Shown piece after piece: positions 1 through 10,590 of a DNA stretch of 64,000 nucleotides; the stretch's first letter is position 1; each line of letters begins with the position of its first letter. Below the pieces are notes generated by a model. The model was given only the letters and a program-made list of their open reading frames with translations. It was not told the origin of the DNA and ran no database searches. Where the stretch lies: contig JARFXV010000447.1 of the NCBI GenBank assembly GCA_031761425.1, forward strand, positions 489,501 through 553,500. Direction: 5' to 3'. The translations under genes were made by a program, and so were the position numbers. Source of the stretch: Cosmopolites sordidus. Its lineage: Eukaryota > Arthropoda > Insecta > Coleoptera > Curculionidae.

Positions 1-230
1 AATGCCACTTGATGGCTCTTCTGATAGAATATGAAATAACATTTATCAAACTATTTATATTGATTGATTTGATTATCTAATCGAATTCCTTGCTTTCCTC
101 TGTAGTCTACAATATTAAAGGAACCCGAATCATATGTATAAAGCGTTTCGGATAACTTACTACTTGTTATATTAACAGATGTTTCTTCAACAAGCAGTAA
201 GAAGCAAAGCAAATTAATGTGCACTACTGG

Positions 231-232
<2 letters not shown>
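1..232. other. AT-rich sequence, no gene seen
   Basis: No reading frame or transposon protein is recognisable. The last 32 bases (201-232) resemble 1080-1115, sharing AGAAGCAA and ACTGGCT, so this edge belongs to the same duplicated neighbourhood described for 311-877. Confidence 0.4.

Positions 233-310
<78 letters not shown>
233..310. repeat. (TA)n microsatellite
   Basis: About 78 bases of nearly pure TA. It is followed by the sequence that also follows the second TA tract at 679-753, so the tract marks one edge of a duplicated segment. Confidence 0.95.
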
Positions 311-314
<4 letters not shown>

Positions 315-433
315 TTTTTATAATTTTATATTATTCTCCTTAGTTTAAATTTGAATCAAAAGAATCCGACTAGTTATCTAAATGAAACCTTGTCGCTGTA
401 GAACATATGGTAGAAGAATAAGTTACACAGAAA
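311..433. repeat. Direct repeat, copy 1 (pairs with 754-877)
   Basis: About 123 bases nearly identical to 754-877; the clearest difference is GAACATATGG here against GAACGTATGG there. Both copies lie directly right of a (TA)n tract. The two diverge after ACAGAAATG, where this copy joins the Tc1-like fragment of 437-678. No coding function is apparent. Confidence 0.85.
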
Positions 434-436
434 TGT

Positions 437-676
437 TCTTGTAACGCTTGTTCGAGCTTCAGCAGTTACACGACAAGAATTTTCTTCCAACAGTGCCTCC
501 CAGGCTTCATCCACCACTTGTTTTGGTTGCTCTAGACGTTCTCTAATCATTCAAGCAATATCAAGTTAAAATTGAGTGCCCGCATTCTCCGCATTTAAAT
601 GACGTCGCATTCAGAAAATAATATAATCGATCATTGTTCATATAAAAACAAAATTGATTCTATATCGAACGGTATT

Positions 677-678
<2 letters not shown>
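437..678 (-). mobile_element. Inverted copy of the 6918-7150 transposon fragment
   Basis: This block is the reverse complement of 6918-7150, nearly base for base over about 240 bases. In the other copy the plus strand holds a 49-residue frame from ATG at 7046 (motif PKQVVDEAWEALLEEN) that looks like the C-terminal end of a Tc1-type protein. The family assignment is an inference. The inner boundary falls at a (TA)n tract in both copies. Confidence 0.7.

Positions 679-753
<75 letters not shown>
679..753. repeat. (TA)n microsatellite
   Basis: About 75 bases of TA between the inverted transposon fragment and the second copy of the direct repeat. The spurious frame coded across it (YIYIYI) is not a gene. 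Confidence 0.95.
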
Positions 754-758
<5 letters not shown>

Positions 759-877
759 TTTTTATAATTTTATATTATTCTCCTTAGTTTAAATTTGAAT
801 CAAAAGAATCCGACTAGTTATCTAAATGAAACCTTGTCGCTGTAGAACGTATGGTAGAAGAATAAGTTACACAGAAA
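754..877. repeat. Direct repeat, copy 2 (pairs with 311-433)
   Basis: Near-identical to 311-433, and like it preceded by (TA)n. Past 877 the sequence continues into unique DNA (ACTTGTAAAATTGC), suggesting that this copy keeps the original right flank while copy 1 was joined to the inserted block. Confidence 0.85.
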
Positions 878-1410
878 TGACTTGTAAAATTGCTAATTGT
901 GGAACTAATCACTTCATGAGATACTATGTTTAAAAGCTTGTTTAATCTACTCAAATTAACCCATTTAGTATTCAATGTGAGCAGTGATATTCCATAATTT
1001 GTGGTTTGAGCAAGGCAAGCATGGCAATTTTTCCAGCACTGAATAATCAATGCTAGATCTCTACAGATTCTCTGGCATTAAGAAGCAACGGAAATTAAAA
1101 TGCATTACTGGCTACATTTTTTTTTGTATTTTATCCTCCTTCGCATTAGTATACCTTTCATCAATTAAACCAAATTTCTAAACAGTTATGCCATTCATCA
1201 TCTTACAGCAGCCTCCCTCGTCCATGGACCTCTCTCAATAGATTTTACTTATTACTATAATCTAAAAATAAGACCCTTTGCCCATGTGGTGCTTGCGGAG
1301 CGAAAAAATTATCGTGATCCAAAGACCATGAATTGTTTCGTCACAGTAATATATACAATATCTCTAATACTTAAGTAGCTCTAATACCTAAATAGTACAA
1401 GTCCTTGATT
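878..1410. other. No recognised feature
   Basis: Unassigned AT-rich DNA. A short minus-strand frame (814-1050) crosses the direct repeat and shows no known motif. The stretch 1080-1115 resembles 201-232. Confidence 0.4.
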
Positions 1411-1731
1411 TCAGTAATGTTCCTTCATTGGTTTTCGAGGACGGTCTTCCTCAATGAAATTCATTTTCAACTGCTTCTCTATCAACACAAAAGCCTTTAT
1501 TTTGTACATAGTTTCATTATTATAACACTTCCTCAACATGTTTAATGCATCAGCATAAGAAATGGCCTTTTTGTAGTTAAAATTTAATGCAAATTCTTTG
1601 CTGGCTAAATTTGCCCCTTTTAAAAAACCGCATGCAAAAATATTTTCAATAACAAAAGAAGGTATAATTTCTATCCTAACAAGCGAAATGATATGAAACT
1701 TCTGCGAGATGTCAAGGACAGTCTTAATAAC
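1411..1731 (-). CDS. Unidentified stop-free frame, possible terminal exon
   Basis: Reading the minus strand from 1731 gives 106 codons without a stop, ending at TGA (1411-1413). That is long for such AT-rich DNA, and the composition is ordinary and varied (segments such as NIFACGFLKGANLASKEF and KMNFIEEDRPRKPMKEHY). There is no nearby start ATG. The frame is preceded by TAA, but the stretch TTTGTTTTTAAG just upstream could be a pyrimidine-rich splice acceptor ending in AAG. I do not recognise the protein. It could be the last exon of a host gene, a retained pseudogene piece, or part of an unfamiliar transposon. It lies only 66 bases from a hAT MITE. Confidence 0.4.
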   Translation of the reverse strand, partial: VIKTVLDISQKFHIISLVRIEIIPSFVIENIFACGFLKGANLASKEFALNFNYKKAISYADALNMLRKCYNNETMYKIKAFVLIEKQLKMNFIEEDRPRKPMKEHY

Positions 1732-1789
1732 TTAAAAACAAATGATTAAATCGATATTTAAAGTGAGCGAAGTCACCTTATTTTGGATC

Positions 1790-2060
1790 ATAGTAGTCAG
1801 TGGCGGCTCGTGAGGGTGGGCGTTGAGGCGCCGCCCCGCTAGCATTTATCACAGTATACAATTTTTCAGAGCAACACCATATTTTATTTCCGTTCAGTTT
1901 CTTTCATTTAACTCATTTTCCTAGTTCACCTCCTGTATAGGGTTTCAATAGCACGAAAAGTAAAAAGGAGGAAGGGGAAAGCAAAAAAAAATCTTCAGCA
2001 GCACTATTTTCTTCTACGCCCTCCCACTATAAAAACCCACGAGCCGCTACTAATAGTAGT
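1790..2060. mobile_element. hAT-type MITE with 8-bp target duplication
   Basis: The element proper is 1798-2052 (255 bp). It starts CAGTGGCGGCTCGTG and ends with the inverted form CACGAGCCGCTACTA. It is flanked by perfect 8-bp direct repeats ATAGTAGT (1790-1797 and 2053-2060). An 8-bp duplication with CAGTG-type ends is the hallmark of hAT transposons. It carries no transposase and so would depend on one supplied elsewhere. A shorter copy at 53,630-53,760 shares both ends and interior blocks such as GTGGGAGGGCGTAGAA, confirming the family. Confidence 0.88.
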
Positions 2061-2399
2061 ATTTATGTCTCTCTCATCTACAATGCATCTCAATACAACC
2101 AGACACTCATTTTGTATCATCTGTTCATCGGATTGGCGGACGTCCTTTGCCTCTAAAAGCATCTTGCTGCAGTTGCTATTCCATATTTTTTTTGGTCCAT
2201 TCTTCGCTAAGCATCTTTGCATCGTTTCCAACTCAATTCCATTTCATATAAGTCATTGACTCTATTACATCCCCAACCATAGAATTTCTTTATTTCTTAT
2301 TCTTTTTTACTACTATCACACTGTTTACTTATATTTGTATCAAGGTTACATTATCTGAATCATGAGCTAAAACTGATAAGTTTCTATCAACTTTTATCT
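2061..2399. other. No recognised feature
   Basis: Two short overlapping frames on opposite strands (2004-2231 and 2065-2259) exist only because the DNA here is slightly richer in GC; neither shows a known motif. Confidence 0.35.
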
Positions 2400-3010
2400 C
2401 ATCCCCCAAGATATTTGTAGGAAGTAATTTGGAAAAACTCTTTATCAAATTATGTTTCACTTATGTTGATTTTGAGACTAACTCTACGCGAAGCAGCTGT
2501 TGGTTTCGATAGTATTTCTTTTGCCTCACTTAAGAAAAATAAGATCAAGACAGTATGATCAACGAACCGAAGATGATTAAGATTCTCATCGTTGATATTT
2601 ATGCCCAATTTGTTATTCTTGAATGTGTACGCTAAAAGAATAGTAAATAATTTAGATGAGATTTTATCATATTGTCGGAACCCACGCGCCACTTTAAATC
2701 TATCCGTCTTTTCGTGGATTATAAAGTTGGCTGTTCCATGATAGCAACTTGTTTATTCCGAAGGTTGCTAGAAGTCAAGTTTACATACAAGGTGAGTACT
2801 TTATAGAGATGTGATAATAAGTTTAATGGTTTGTAGTTTCTTAGATCTATTTTCTTGTGCGTAATAATAATGATGGTATTAGTCAAATCCCTGATTATGG
2901 CTGCTTCGAGATTTTTCTAATTAATTACTCGTCGCTTTAATAACTCGTCTCAACCTTCCTAAACTGCCTCAATAACACTTTTCTTTGCTGCCTTATAATT
3001 CTTCATTTTT
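2400..3010 (-). mobile_element. LINE reverse transcriptase fragment (RTE-like)
   Basis: Minus-strand translation gives reverse transcriptase blocks in the right order: IIITHKKIDLRNYKPLNLLS (template grip region) upstream, then GFRQYDKISSKLF, then GININDENLNHLRFVDHTVL, where the catalytic F-A-D-D is altered to F-V-D-H, then SRRVSLKINISET. The frame is broken by stops and shifts, and 5' and 3' parts are missing, so this is a dead fragment of a non-LTR retrotransposon. The order and spacing fit RTE-type elements. Confidence 0.85.
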
Positions 3011-3479
3011 ATTTCTTAAGTATATATATATATAATTCCAGAACATGCTTAAAAATCCATACCACGCCACTCATTGTTGATATTCAAGAACAAAAAAATG
3101 AAATGATAAAAATCTGGACAATACTGTGGATAAGGTATAAATTAGATGTCTTTCCCTTCAATAATAAGCCGATTGTATGAGCGGCTCTGTTCTGTATTTT
3201 GATAAGTATCAAAATACTAAGTAGCGGAAACTATTAATGGAAATTGTTGGAACTGTCTCACTTTAAACACCCAAATGATTTTGATTGATGCGCTAAATTT
3301 GCAACTGCTCGATTTCATCGTTTCAACATTTGTTTGCCCCAACTGACGTGATCTTTTGTGAATTTTGATCAAATTGTACAGAATCCATCAACAACAAAGC
3401 GTTTTTTATAGTTATGAATGCAATATCGTATGTATTCAATTTGTTTCAATATATAGAGGTTGTTAAATCTCACTGTATT

Positions 3480-3690
3480 TCACACGTCGATATATCTTAA
3501 TCATTTATTTTAGAGCATTCATATTTCTTACAACAATAGGTGTTAATGAATGACCTTCCAGTTCGAGAATGTTACTTGTATGTCCGCGCTTAAATTCTGC
3601 TAACCAGCTACAAACACTTCTCTTGGTGGATACTTTGTTGGTATAAACCATCAGGATTATCTATTCAGATGAAAGTGTACTGCTTGAAAA
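3480..3690 (-). mobile_element. Mariner transposase N-terminal fragment (weak)
   Basis: The minus strand reads STKRSVCSWLAEFKRGHTSN, then LELEGHS, resembling the second helix-turn-helix part of mariner transposases (W-x-x-E-F-K-R-G-x-T-S). No catalytic part is recognisable downstream at 3011-3480, which otherwise holds unassigned sequence. The call rests on one block and is tentative. Confidence 0.45.
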
Positions 3691-3841
3691 ATACTTGTTG
3701 AATGTATTGCTAATTATTTTTCAGGATAATGCTTCAGTAACTAAATTAATAAATCTAATTTAATGTAATGAACCATTGCCTACTATCTCAAGTATCCCTA
3801 CTATCCACAATGCCAAACCTATCTGTCTTTGTTTTATGACC

Positions 3842-3881
3842 CTTAACATTACACTTGAAGAGATTCAAGTGTAATGTTAAG
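3842..3881. repeat. Perfect short hairpin, 18-bp arms
   Basis: CTTAACATTACACTTGAA at 3842-3859 and its exact complement at 3864-3881 are separated by GAGA. It could form a stem in RNA. Two comparable perfect hairpins occur at 27,074 and 55,381, suggesting template-switch mutations rather than a terminator. Confidence 0.85.
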
Positions 3882-3892
3882 TGTTAATTCCA

Positions 3893-4150
3893 TTGAACAC
3901 CAAATCACTTCTTGACACGTGTTTCGCTAACCATGTTAGCGTAATCTTCTAATGATACTAACATGGTTAGCGAAACGCGCATCGAGAGAACAAAAAGTGA
4001 ATAGTGATTTTTTAAGTTCTCGACGTGTGTTTTGTTAACCGTTGTTAATATCATCAGAAGATGATACTAACATGATGAGCGAAAAGCGCGCTAAGAAGAA
4101 AAAAATGATTTGGTGTTTAGTGGTAAATTTCTTCCAGTTTAGTGATTCAC
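3893..4150. repeat. Hammerhead-like repeat, four alternating inverted cores
   Basis: Four copies of one core lie back to back. Minus 3957-3895 has GCTAACATGGTTAGC, GAAAC and GTGTC. Plus 3949-3990 has CTAATGA, CTAAC-ATG-GTTAG, GAAAC and ATC. Minus about 4060-4015 has CTGATGA, TTAACAACGGTTAA and ACGTC. Plus about 4057-4110 is decayed. The last plus copy continues into the family tail, GATTTGGTGTTTAGTGG. Stem II is intact in the first two; each core has at least one substitution in conserved hammerhead positions, so activity here is doubtful. Confidence 0.6.
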
Positions 4151-5040
4151 GTCGAAGGTTCTAATAAGAGTGACATGTAACAAATTTTATATTTTTTATA
4201 TATTTTATTATTTTTTTTATATATTTTAGGTATCTTAATAATGATGCACAGTTTCATCGTTAAGCAGCATTGGAATTGTAATTGATAAGTAATGATAACT
4301 TTACAATTTTAACCGCTATGTTAATTGGCCATTTTCTTGAAGAATTTCTCGAATATCTCCTGTAAACGGATTTAAGTTTGGTCGGTCGAACGTATAGCTT
4401 CCGGCTAAAAATAGTTCGAGTTGTATCGTAGTTTTTGACAAGTTAAGTTTAAATTCAGCTGACAGGCGCTTTGATGTCGCTTTGCCGCTTGTCGCATAGA
4501 AGAAAGTTGTAAATAGCGTTACGGACTACCGTTAGAGGCCTTTTTCCGTTCCAAGAGCTTTCGATAAAAGTGGCCTCGCCCTAAAAAATCATTGACGGAT
4601 TTTTTTTGTTAATTTTGATGAAAGTCTTTAGATCTGGAAGTAACTCTTCGAAACAGTTATCTGACTTTACTCGGTTGATATTATTTAACCTACTTAAGAA
4701 AACCAATACTATTTTTATTACCAACTAGAGTTTTTCAAATTAGTGTGTTTTGATTAAATAAGAATAGAAGACTTAGCTCTTCCTATTCAAATATATTTAT
4801 TCTGTTTTCATGAATTTTGTGCAATGATAAAAAAATTTAAAATGATTGATATACTACGTGGAGTCAGTGTCACTCTGCCATTTTGTTTTCACTGTTACCA
4901 CATTTTTTATTCGTGACATTTATGGCAATTTGGGTTTGGCTGTTGTATACTATAAACGCTCATGTTATATTATAGGTAAATATCCAGCCAAAAGAACACA
5001 ATGAAATTATTGTAATTTTCATTAAAAGAAATAATTTAAT
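4151..5040. other. Unassigned, with a CpG-containing stretch at 4280-4600
   Basis: No transposase, reverse transcriptase or long open frame was recognised. The middle part is less AT-rich and retains CpG dinucleotides, unlike the decayed transposons, and could be old unique DNA. Confidence 0.35.
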
Positions 5041-5325
5041 TATTGCAACTCAACAGAGGTCCAAGAACAGTGGAACCGCTGAAACTTCTGCACGTGTAGA
5101 GCACAGTGCGTTGGTATCTCAAGAAACGTCGATACAACGACATGGTGCACAACTGAAAATGTCTCCACAGAGCTTACGCCGAATTTTGAGAAATTACTTG
5201 CCCATGTTTCCCTAGATAATTCAGATTGTTCAGGACCCTTTGCCTACAGACAAAAATAAGCGATTAGAATACTGTAATGCCATCATAAATCACTTTCATA
5301 AAATGGACTATTTTGCTGCAAAATA
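5041..5325 (+). mobile_element. Tc1/mariner-superfamily transposase fragment, N-terminal half
   Basis: One frame reads SARVEHSALVSQETSIQRHG, then QLKMSPQSLRRILRN, an in-frame stop, then IQIVQDPLPTDKNKRLEYC. This is the DNA-binding half of the insect family whose C-terminal half carries WPPRSPDLTPLDFFLWGY. The matching C-terminal piece lies at 5640-5760 beyond a (TA)n tract, so one element was split. Sister copies lie at 26,182-26,632 (minus), 38,500-39,835 (plus) and 53,110-53,425 (minus). Confidence 0.75.
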
Positions 5326-5448
5326 ATAATGAGCAATGAAGCTACTTTTCATCTAAGTTGTTAACTGAATAAACGGAATAGTCATTTTTAGGCAAGAGAG
5401 AATCTCAACCTCATTTATCAAAAACTATTACATCGAGTTAAAGTTACA

Positions 5449-5449
<1 letters not shown>

Positions 5450-5524
<75 letters not shown>
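5450..5524. repeat. (TA)n microsatellite
   Basis: About 75 bases of TA lying between the N- and C-terminal pieces of one transposase relic. Confidence 0.95.
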
Positions 5525-5529
<5 letters not shown>

Positions 5530-5629
5530 GATTCAAAACTTTTGTGTGTCGCAATTGGAAGAACTAAATAATATATAGTTATAACAAGGTGATGATACAA
5601 CACACATTTCATATGTAACAATCTGATGA

Positions 5630-5765
5630 ACATTTTTCTTGGTTGTTTGATTACTCGAAATGGAAATTTATTGTACCCGCCTAGATCTCCTAATCTGACG
5701 GATCCGGATTTATTTTTATTAGTATTTTTGAAGGAAAAGGTTGTTACGAGGGTTGCTATTTATTT
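5630..5765 (+). mobile_element. Tc1/mariner-superfamily transposase fragment, C-terminal half
   Basis: The frame reads NGNLLYPPRSPNLTDPDLFL, then LVFLKEKVV, matching the PPRSPDLTPLDFFLWGYLKEKV block that follows the third catalytic residue in this family. The expected D of SPDL is N here. The frame stays open to 5901 but the later residues come from the opposite-strand mariner and are not meaningful. Confidence 0.7.
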
Positions 5766-5789
5766 ATCCGGAATAATAAGTAAAAACAA

Positions 5790-6535
5790 ATATTTATCAG
5801 GGAAAATGGTTTTGTTGTTTTTTAAAATATTCTCCGCAATGGTCGATATACTTTTGCATACGTTTGAACCAATTTTCATAGTATTTTTCCATTATAATTG
5901 AGGTATCGCCAAAACATGCATTTTGAACGTATCAACTGCTTCTTTTGGCATCGAAAATCATTGATCACGTAGTTTATTTTTTACGCACGGGAACAAAACG
6001 AATTCATTAGGTACCAAATCAGGACTGTACGGCAGATGAATTCGAATGTTTCATTCGATGTCAATGTGTTCGATTCGAATTCGATGTTTTGACCGGTCAA
6101 ATATTGAGTTGTTCCGTCCGATATATGAGAACTCACGTTGTCATGGTGAACAATGATCGTGCATGGCTGGTTGTGTTTTCATATTTCTTCAAAGACTTCT
6201 GGCAAACAAATGATTGGGTACCATTCAGAACTGACCATTCTACGATTCTCTAGTGGCACTGTAGCCACGTGTCCATTTATCCCACAAAAACAGGCGACCG
6301 TCTGCTTCGAACAGCTTCTTTCACTAACAACTTTGTTAGGTTTGACTCATTTTGAAAGGCCCATACAGTCGACTGCTGATTACTTTCAGGCTCATAGATC
6401 CAAGATTCGTCACCTGTATAGATGTTATACACGGCTTTTGACGCACCACGATGGTATTTTTTGAGCATTTTTTTACACCAATTGTCTTTTACGGCTAAAT
6501 GTTTATATAATATCTTGTGTATGCTTGTCATACTA
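5790..6535 (-). mobile_element. Mariner relic
   Basis: Minus-strand blocks run in transposase order: MTSIHKILYKHLAVK, TGDESWIYEPESNQQS (first catalytic D), VATVPLENRRMVNSEWY, CTIIVHHDNVSSHISDG (second D), and near the end FKRMQKYIDHCGEYFKK followed by a stop. The third catalytic block is lost in a decayed stretch. The 10,311-10,480 fragment belongs to the same subfamily and shares the IHKIL-HKHLAVK segment. The upstream end runs into the (TA)n cluster at 6578. Confidence 0.9.
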
Positions 6536-6574
6536 AAATCTAGGAATTATTTAATGTCACGGTATGTCAATGTC

Positions 6575-6911
<337 letters not shown>

Positions 6912-7200
6912 GTGATACAAATACCGTTCGATATAGAATCAATTTTGTTTTTATATGAACAATGATCGATTATATTATTTTCTGAATGCGACGTCATTTA
7001 AATGCGGAGAATGCGGGCACTCAATTTTAACTTGATATTGCTTGAATGATTAGAGAACGTCTAGAGCAACCAAAACAAGTGGTGGATGAAGCATGGGAGG
7101 CACTGTTGGAAGAAAATTCTTGTCGTGTACTGCTGAAGCTCGAACAAGCTAGATACAATTCAGAAGGAAACGCGTTAGACCGCGCTAGAATATAAACTGC
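6912..7200 (+). mobile_element. Tc1-type fragment, source copy of 437-678
   Basis: The segment 6918-7150 reappears inverted at 437-678. It holds a 49-residue frame (7046-7195) including PKQVVDEAWEALLEEN and ALDRARI. I think it is the extreme C terminus of a Tc1-like transposase but cannot prove it. 7200-7440 has no recognised content. Confidence 0.5.
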
Positions 7201-7439
7201 TGGACAACGATATTGCGTATTTTTTCCCTTTTGAATTTGTCCGTGACATATTTGTAATTTTTATTACTAAGTCTGTTATTTTAAAGTGTCCTATGTACGG
7301 TAATAATTTTATTCGGTTTTTCTTTACATAAGGTAGCGTTAGAACATACTCGTGGTTGATGGAATGAAACAGAGTGTATTTGTTGTTACATTTAATTAAA
7401 AGAACATTATTTTTTAGCTAACATGGATATGTATCAGTA

Positions 7440-8385
7440 TTGGGTGTTTCCTTCTCTAGCATCCTTCTAGGCATGCGTCGCAGATCTCTCATTGTCTCTT
7501 TGCGGAATTTGATTCCATTCTTCCTGAACGGTGATTCGTAATGCTGCAATTGAATTAGGAGCTGGATTTCGAGCCTGTATACGGCGTTTGAGAGTATTCC
7601 ATAAGTGTTCGATGGGATTTAAATCGGGACTTATAGGTGGCCAGCCAAACGACGCAATTTCGACTTCCTGTAAGCACTGGAATGCTGCTTCAAGAACATA
7701 TGCGCTAGCATAATAGTGCATTAGCACAAATTTTGTCATACCCAATAAAGCCACCATATGATAGAACATATTCTTCAATGATGTTGTGGATGTACCAGTC
7801 TCCATTCATTCTTACATTCACCTCAACAAGTGCCGTACGACTTTCCTAACTGATGTCTCACCATAGCATACTGTATCCTTCACCGAAGCTCACGGTTTGC
7901 ATGAGATTACACGTAGCATTTCGTTCCCCAGTTCTTCTATAGACTATATCACGTCCTTCAGGTTTCCACAATTGTATTTGTTTTTCATCGGAAAAAGAAC
8001 TTTGCTCCGTTCAAGTTCATCCCAATCAGCATGGTCTCGTGCAAATTGTAACCGGGCCGTTTTGTGATGTGGGAGAAGCCGACTGACTGTGGCAGGACGT
8101 TTTGGATTTAAACCAACTTTCTTTAGCGTCAATCTTACTGTTTTTGCACTAACATTAACTTACCTTGCAGTAGTTCAGCAGTTTATTTTTTTAGATACGG
8201 AGCTGCATTTTGCATCGTGCATGGTTTATGTCCTTGTCCAGATCGCCATCTGTTCTTCCCTGTCTCCTCATATCGTTTTACTACACGAGAGACCGACGAT
8301 TGAGATATTCTCAGTATTTGAGCAATAAGTTCTTACCTGCGAAAGTAATAATTTTAACAACAGCTAATTCATTTAGATTTGCCAT
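7440..8385 (-). mobile_element. Tc1-like transposase relic
   Basis: The minus strand from ATG at 8385 begins MANLNELAVVKIITFAGK, then QILRISQSSVSRVVKRYEE (helix-turn-helix), KNRWRSGQGHKP, LNPKRPATVSRLLPHHKTAR, RLQFARDHADW, and finally ISPDLNPIEHLWNTLKRR with the D and E of the DD34E catalytic site, then VQEEWNQIPQ. Frameshifts and stops separate the pieces, so it is dead. Inverted ends were not identified. The order and signature make Tc1-family assignment secure. Confidence 0.9.
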
Positions 8386-8639
8386 TACAAAATTAAAACA
8401 CTGAATTGACACACAATAATGCACTAGAAATGTAACTCTAATTATGTAAAATAAAAGAGCACCGTTATGAATCGCCACACTGCACTATCAGGTGTCGTCA
8501 TAATCAAATAGTAATGATAATTATTTTATGAAATGCTATGTAAATATTTTTAGATCCTGATAAGTGTTAAACAACACTGTGTCATTACTATCCACAATTA
8601 ATAAAAAGTGCTTGCTGCATAAGATTGTGACTGTGACGA

Positions 8640-9130
8640 AAAATGCTCTTCAATAACCCAACGAGACGAAAATCGAACCAGTACTACAAAATCAAATGTC
8701 TTCAAAAGATGTGGCTGTGTATAAAATCGGATCAATTAGGTGCCATGCATTACGAGCTGCTCCAATCTGGTCAAACGTTCACTGATTCATGTTAGTGATG
8801 CTCTGAAGGCAAAATGGCCTTATATTGGCTAGGAAAGAAGTAAAGTAAGTTTACTTCAGGACAACGCTCGCAGACATAGTAAAAATGACTCTGGAAACGA
8901 TTACCTGGTTGAGTTAGGATATTTGTATCTGGCTTATTTTTCAGACTTACCCCCTTCGGCTTTTCATATCCTTCGATCCCTGCAACAATTCCTGGTTGTT
9001 AGCTGGTTTACATCTAAAGCATCAATGGCTACCACCAAGTTTTTTTCAATTTAGGATTCGACAGCTGCCTGGAAGGTGGCGAAAGTGTATTGGAGATGAA
9101 GTAGAGTATTTCGAAGATTAAGTGCGTACT
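8640..9130 (+). mobile_element. Mariner relic, C-terminal half
   Basis: Translation in shifting frames gives SLLQDNARRHS (second catalytic D block), VELGYLYLAYFSDLPPSAFH, where the expected third catalytic D is A, LRSLQQFLVVSWF, and the terminal RWRKCIGDEVEYFED. This is the second half of a mariner transposase; the first half is only vaguely visible. It directly follows the Tc1-like relic. Confidence 0.8.
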
Positions 9131-10310
9131 AGTTTTTTCATAGATAAATACCAAAGGTCAAAAACATTGTGATCTATCAAGTGACATTAAACTTTGAGAC
9201 TGATGCATTTGATTCATCGATTGAAAGTAAAAATAGTTGAAAAAAAAGGTAAAGTTAATATTTATTCATAACGCGAAGCATTATCGAATATATTTAAGAG
9301 ACTTTCACGAAAATACCTGCTAGCTAAGCTGTGAAATGAACTAAGCACGAGCCGAGATTAATTTTCGTTAGTTCCTTTCAATTTTAAGTATCGCGCAAGT
9401 AATAAAGTGAATATTCTTCCGCGGAACTGATTCCCATACGGTGAACAGAACTAAACAATGCAATTTTAACGTGTTTATTATTCGGTTAGTTGTGTTTCCA
9501 TGTTCTCGGCCGCTTCTTGATACTTTTACCATTATTTTTTTTTTGCGTTGTTACCTAACCGTTATCAAGCAGACAGACATTAAGCAGAGCAGAACTTATT
9601 TATATGCCGTGAAAGTCCGATACGAGCTTTAGGCTTGTATGGCGAATATGTTTTCGACATGTTTCCTACACTGCATGAACACCGTCATGCAAAAAAAGAA
9701 CATAATCTTGCCGATTATTCGAAAATACAATATGCATTAAGCCATTAATTTAATACTACTTTTCGGTAATCCGTTACTTTTATTTTTTTCGCATACTTTA
9801 TATTTATTACTCATCGTTGAACGCGTTTTCTTGTATTTAGCAGCAGCACTTTTTAAAATTGTTATTTTTGTTGTTCGTTGGCAATGAATGTATTTTTAAC
9901 GTGGCATGGTTTGCTATCGGATAATTTGATCAGCACTTTAATCAGAAGCATTTGCATAACGTTTATATCAAAGACATCGAGTTCTGTGCGTGGTAGTGGG
10001 CATCAGCAAATTAAATTTAATTTTTAATACCAACTTTTATAAGCCGCACAAATAATCGGTGGACCATTAATTCTAGTACCCTTTAAAAAATAATGTTTTT
10101 ATATAAATTTATCCTGATGCACATTTGCATCATGTACATTTGCATCTCTTGGTTTTTAAGATGCATCATTGAAAGTGGAAGCACTAGCATGTAAAAGATA
10201 ATTATCATCTACCATTATCACCATAAGGTCATTATTGTAGCATTCGAATAGTTTTTTCAATAAATTGGTGAATCACAACACCATTTTTTGAACATAAAAC
10301 CAAATCGGTT
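9131..10310. other. No recognised gene or transposon
   Basis: AT-rich DNA with CpG-bearing patches at 9270-9440 and 9590-9680. The frame at 9441-9632 has no recognisable domain. No terminal repeats or coding blocks were seen. Confidence 0.4.
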
Positions 10311-10480
10311 GTTGTGCCAAAGAACACCGATACTGTGCACGAACTGATAAAGCAAGATCGTCATGTGACATACCGGGAAATTGAGTCATCGCTGGGCATA
10401 AGTATGACATGCATACACAAGATTTTACATAAACATTTAGCCGTGAAAAAGATTTGTGGGCGTTGGCGCTCAAAAGATAC
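10311..10480 (+). mobile_element. Mariner transposase N-terminal fragment
   Basis: A single frame reads PKNTDTVHELIKQDRHVTYR, EIESSLGISMTCIHKIL, then HKHLAVKKICGRW. This is the second DNA-binding helix-turn-helix and linker of a mariner transposase, the same subfamily as 5790-6535. The sequence leaves the family after GRW, so it is a short remnant of about 55 codons. Confidence 0.88.
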
Positions 10481-10590
10481 AATCGTGGTTCGGCCGTTTT
10501 TATTTGCCGTAAAATAATTTAAGGTAAAGATAAGTATTTAGGATTAGAGGCGCGCATCAGCAACTAATGCTTTTTAGCGACTAGATCTAA

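Noticed and set aside
3842..3881. Perfect hairpin considered as a transcription terminator
   Set aside because: Intrinsic terminators are bacterial features; there is no adjacent gene and no U-run after the stem.
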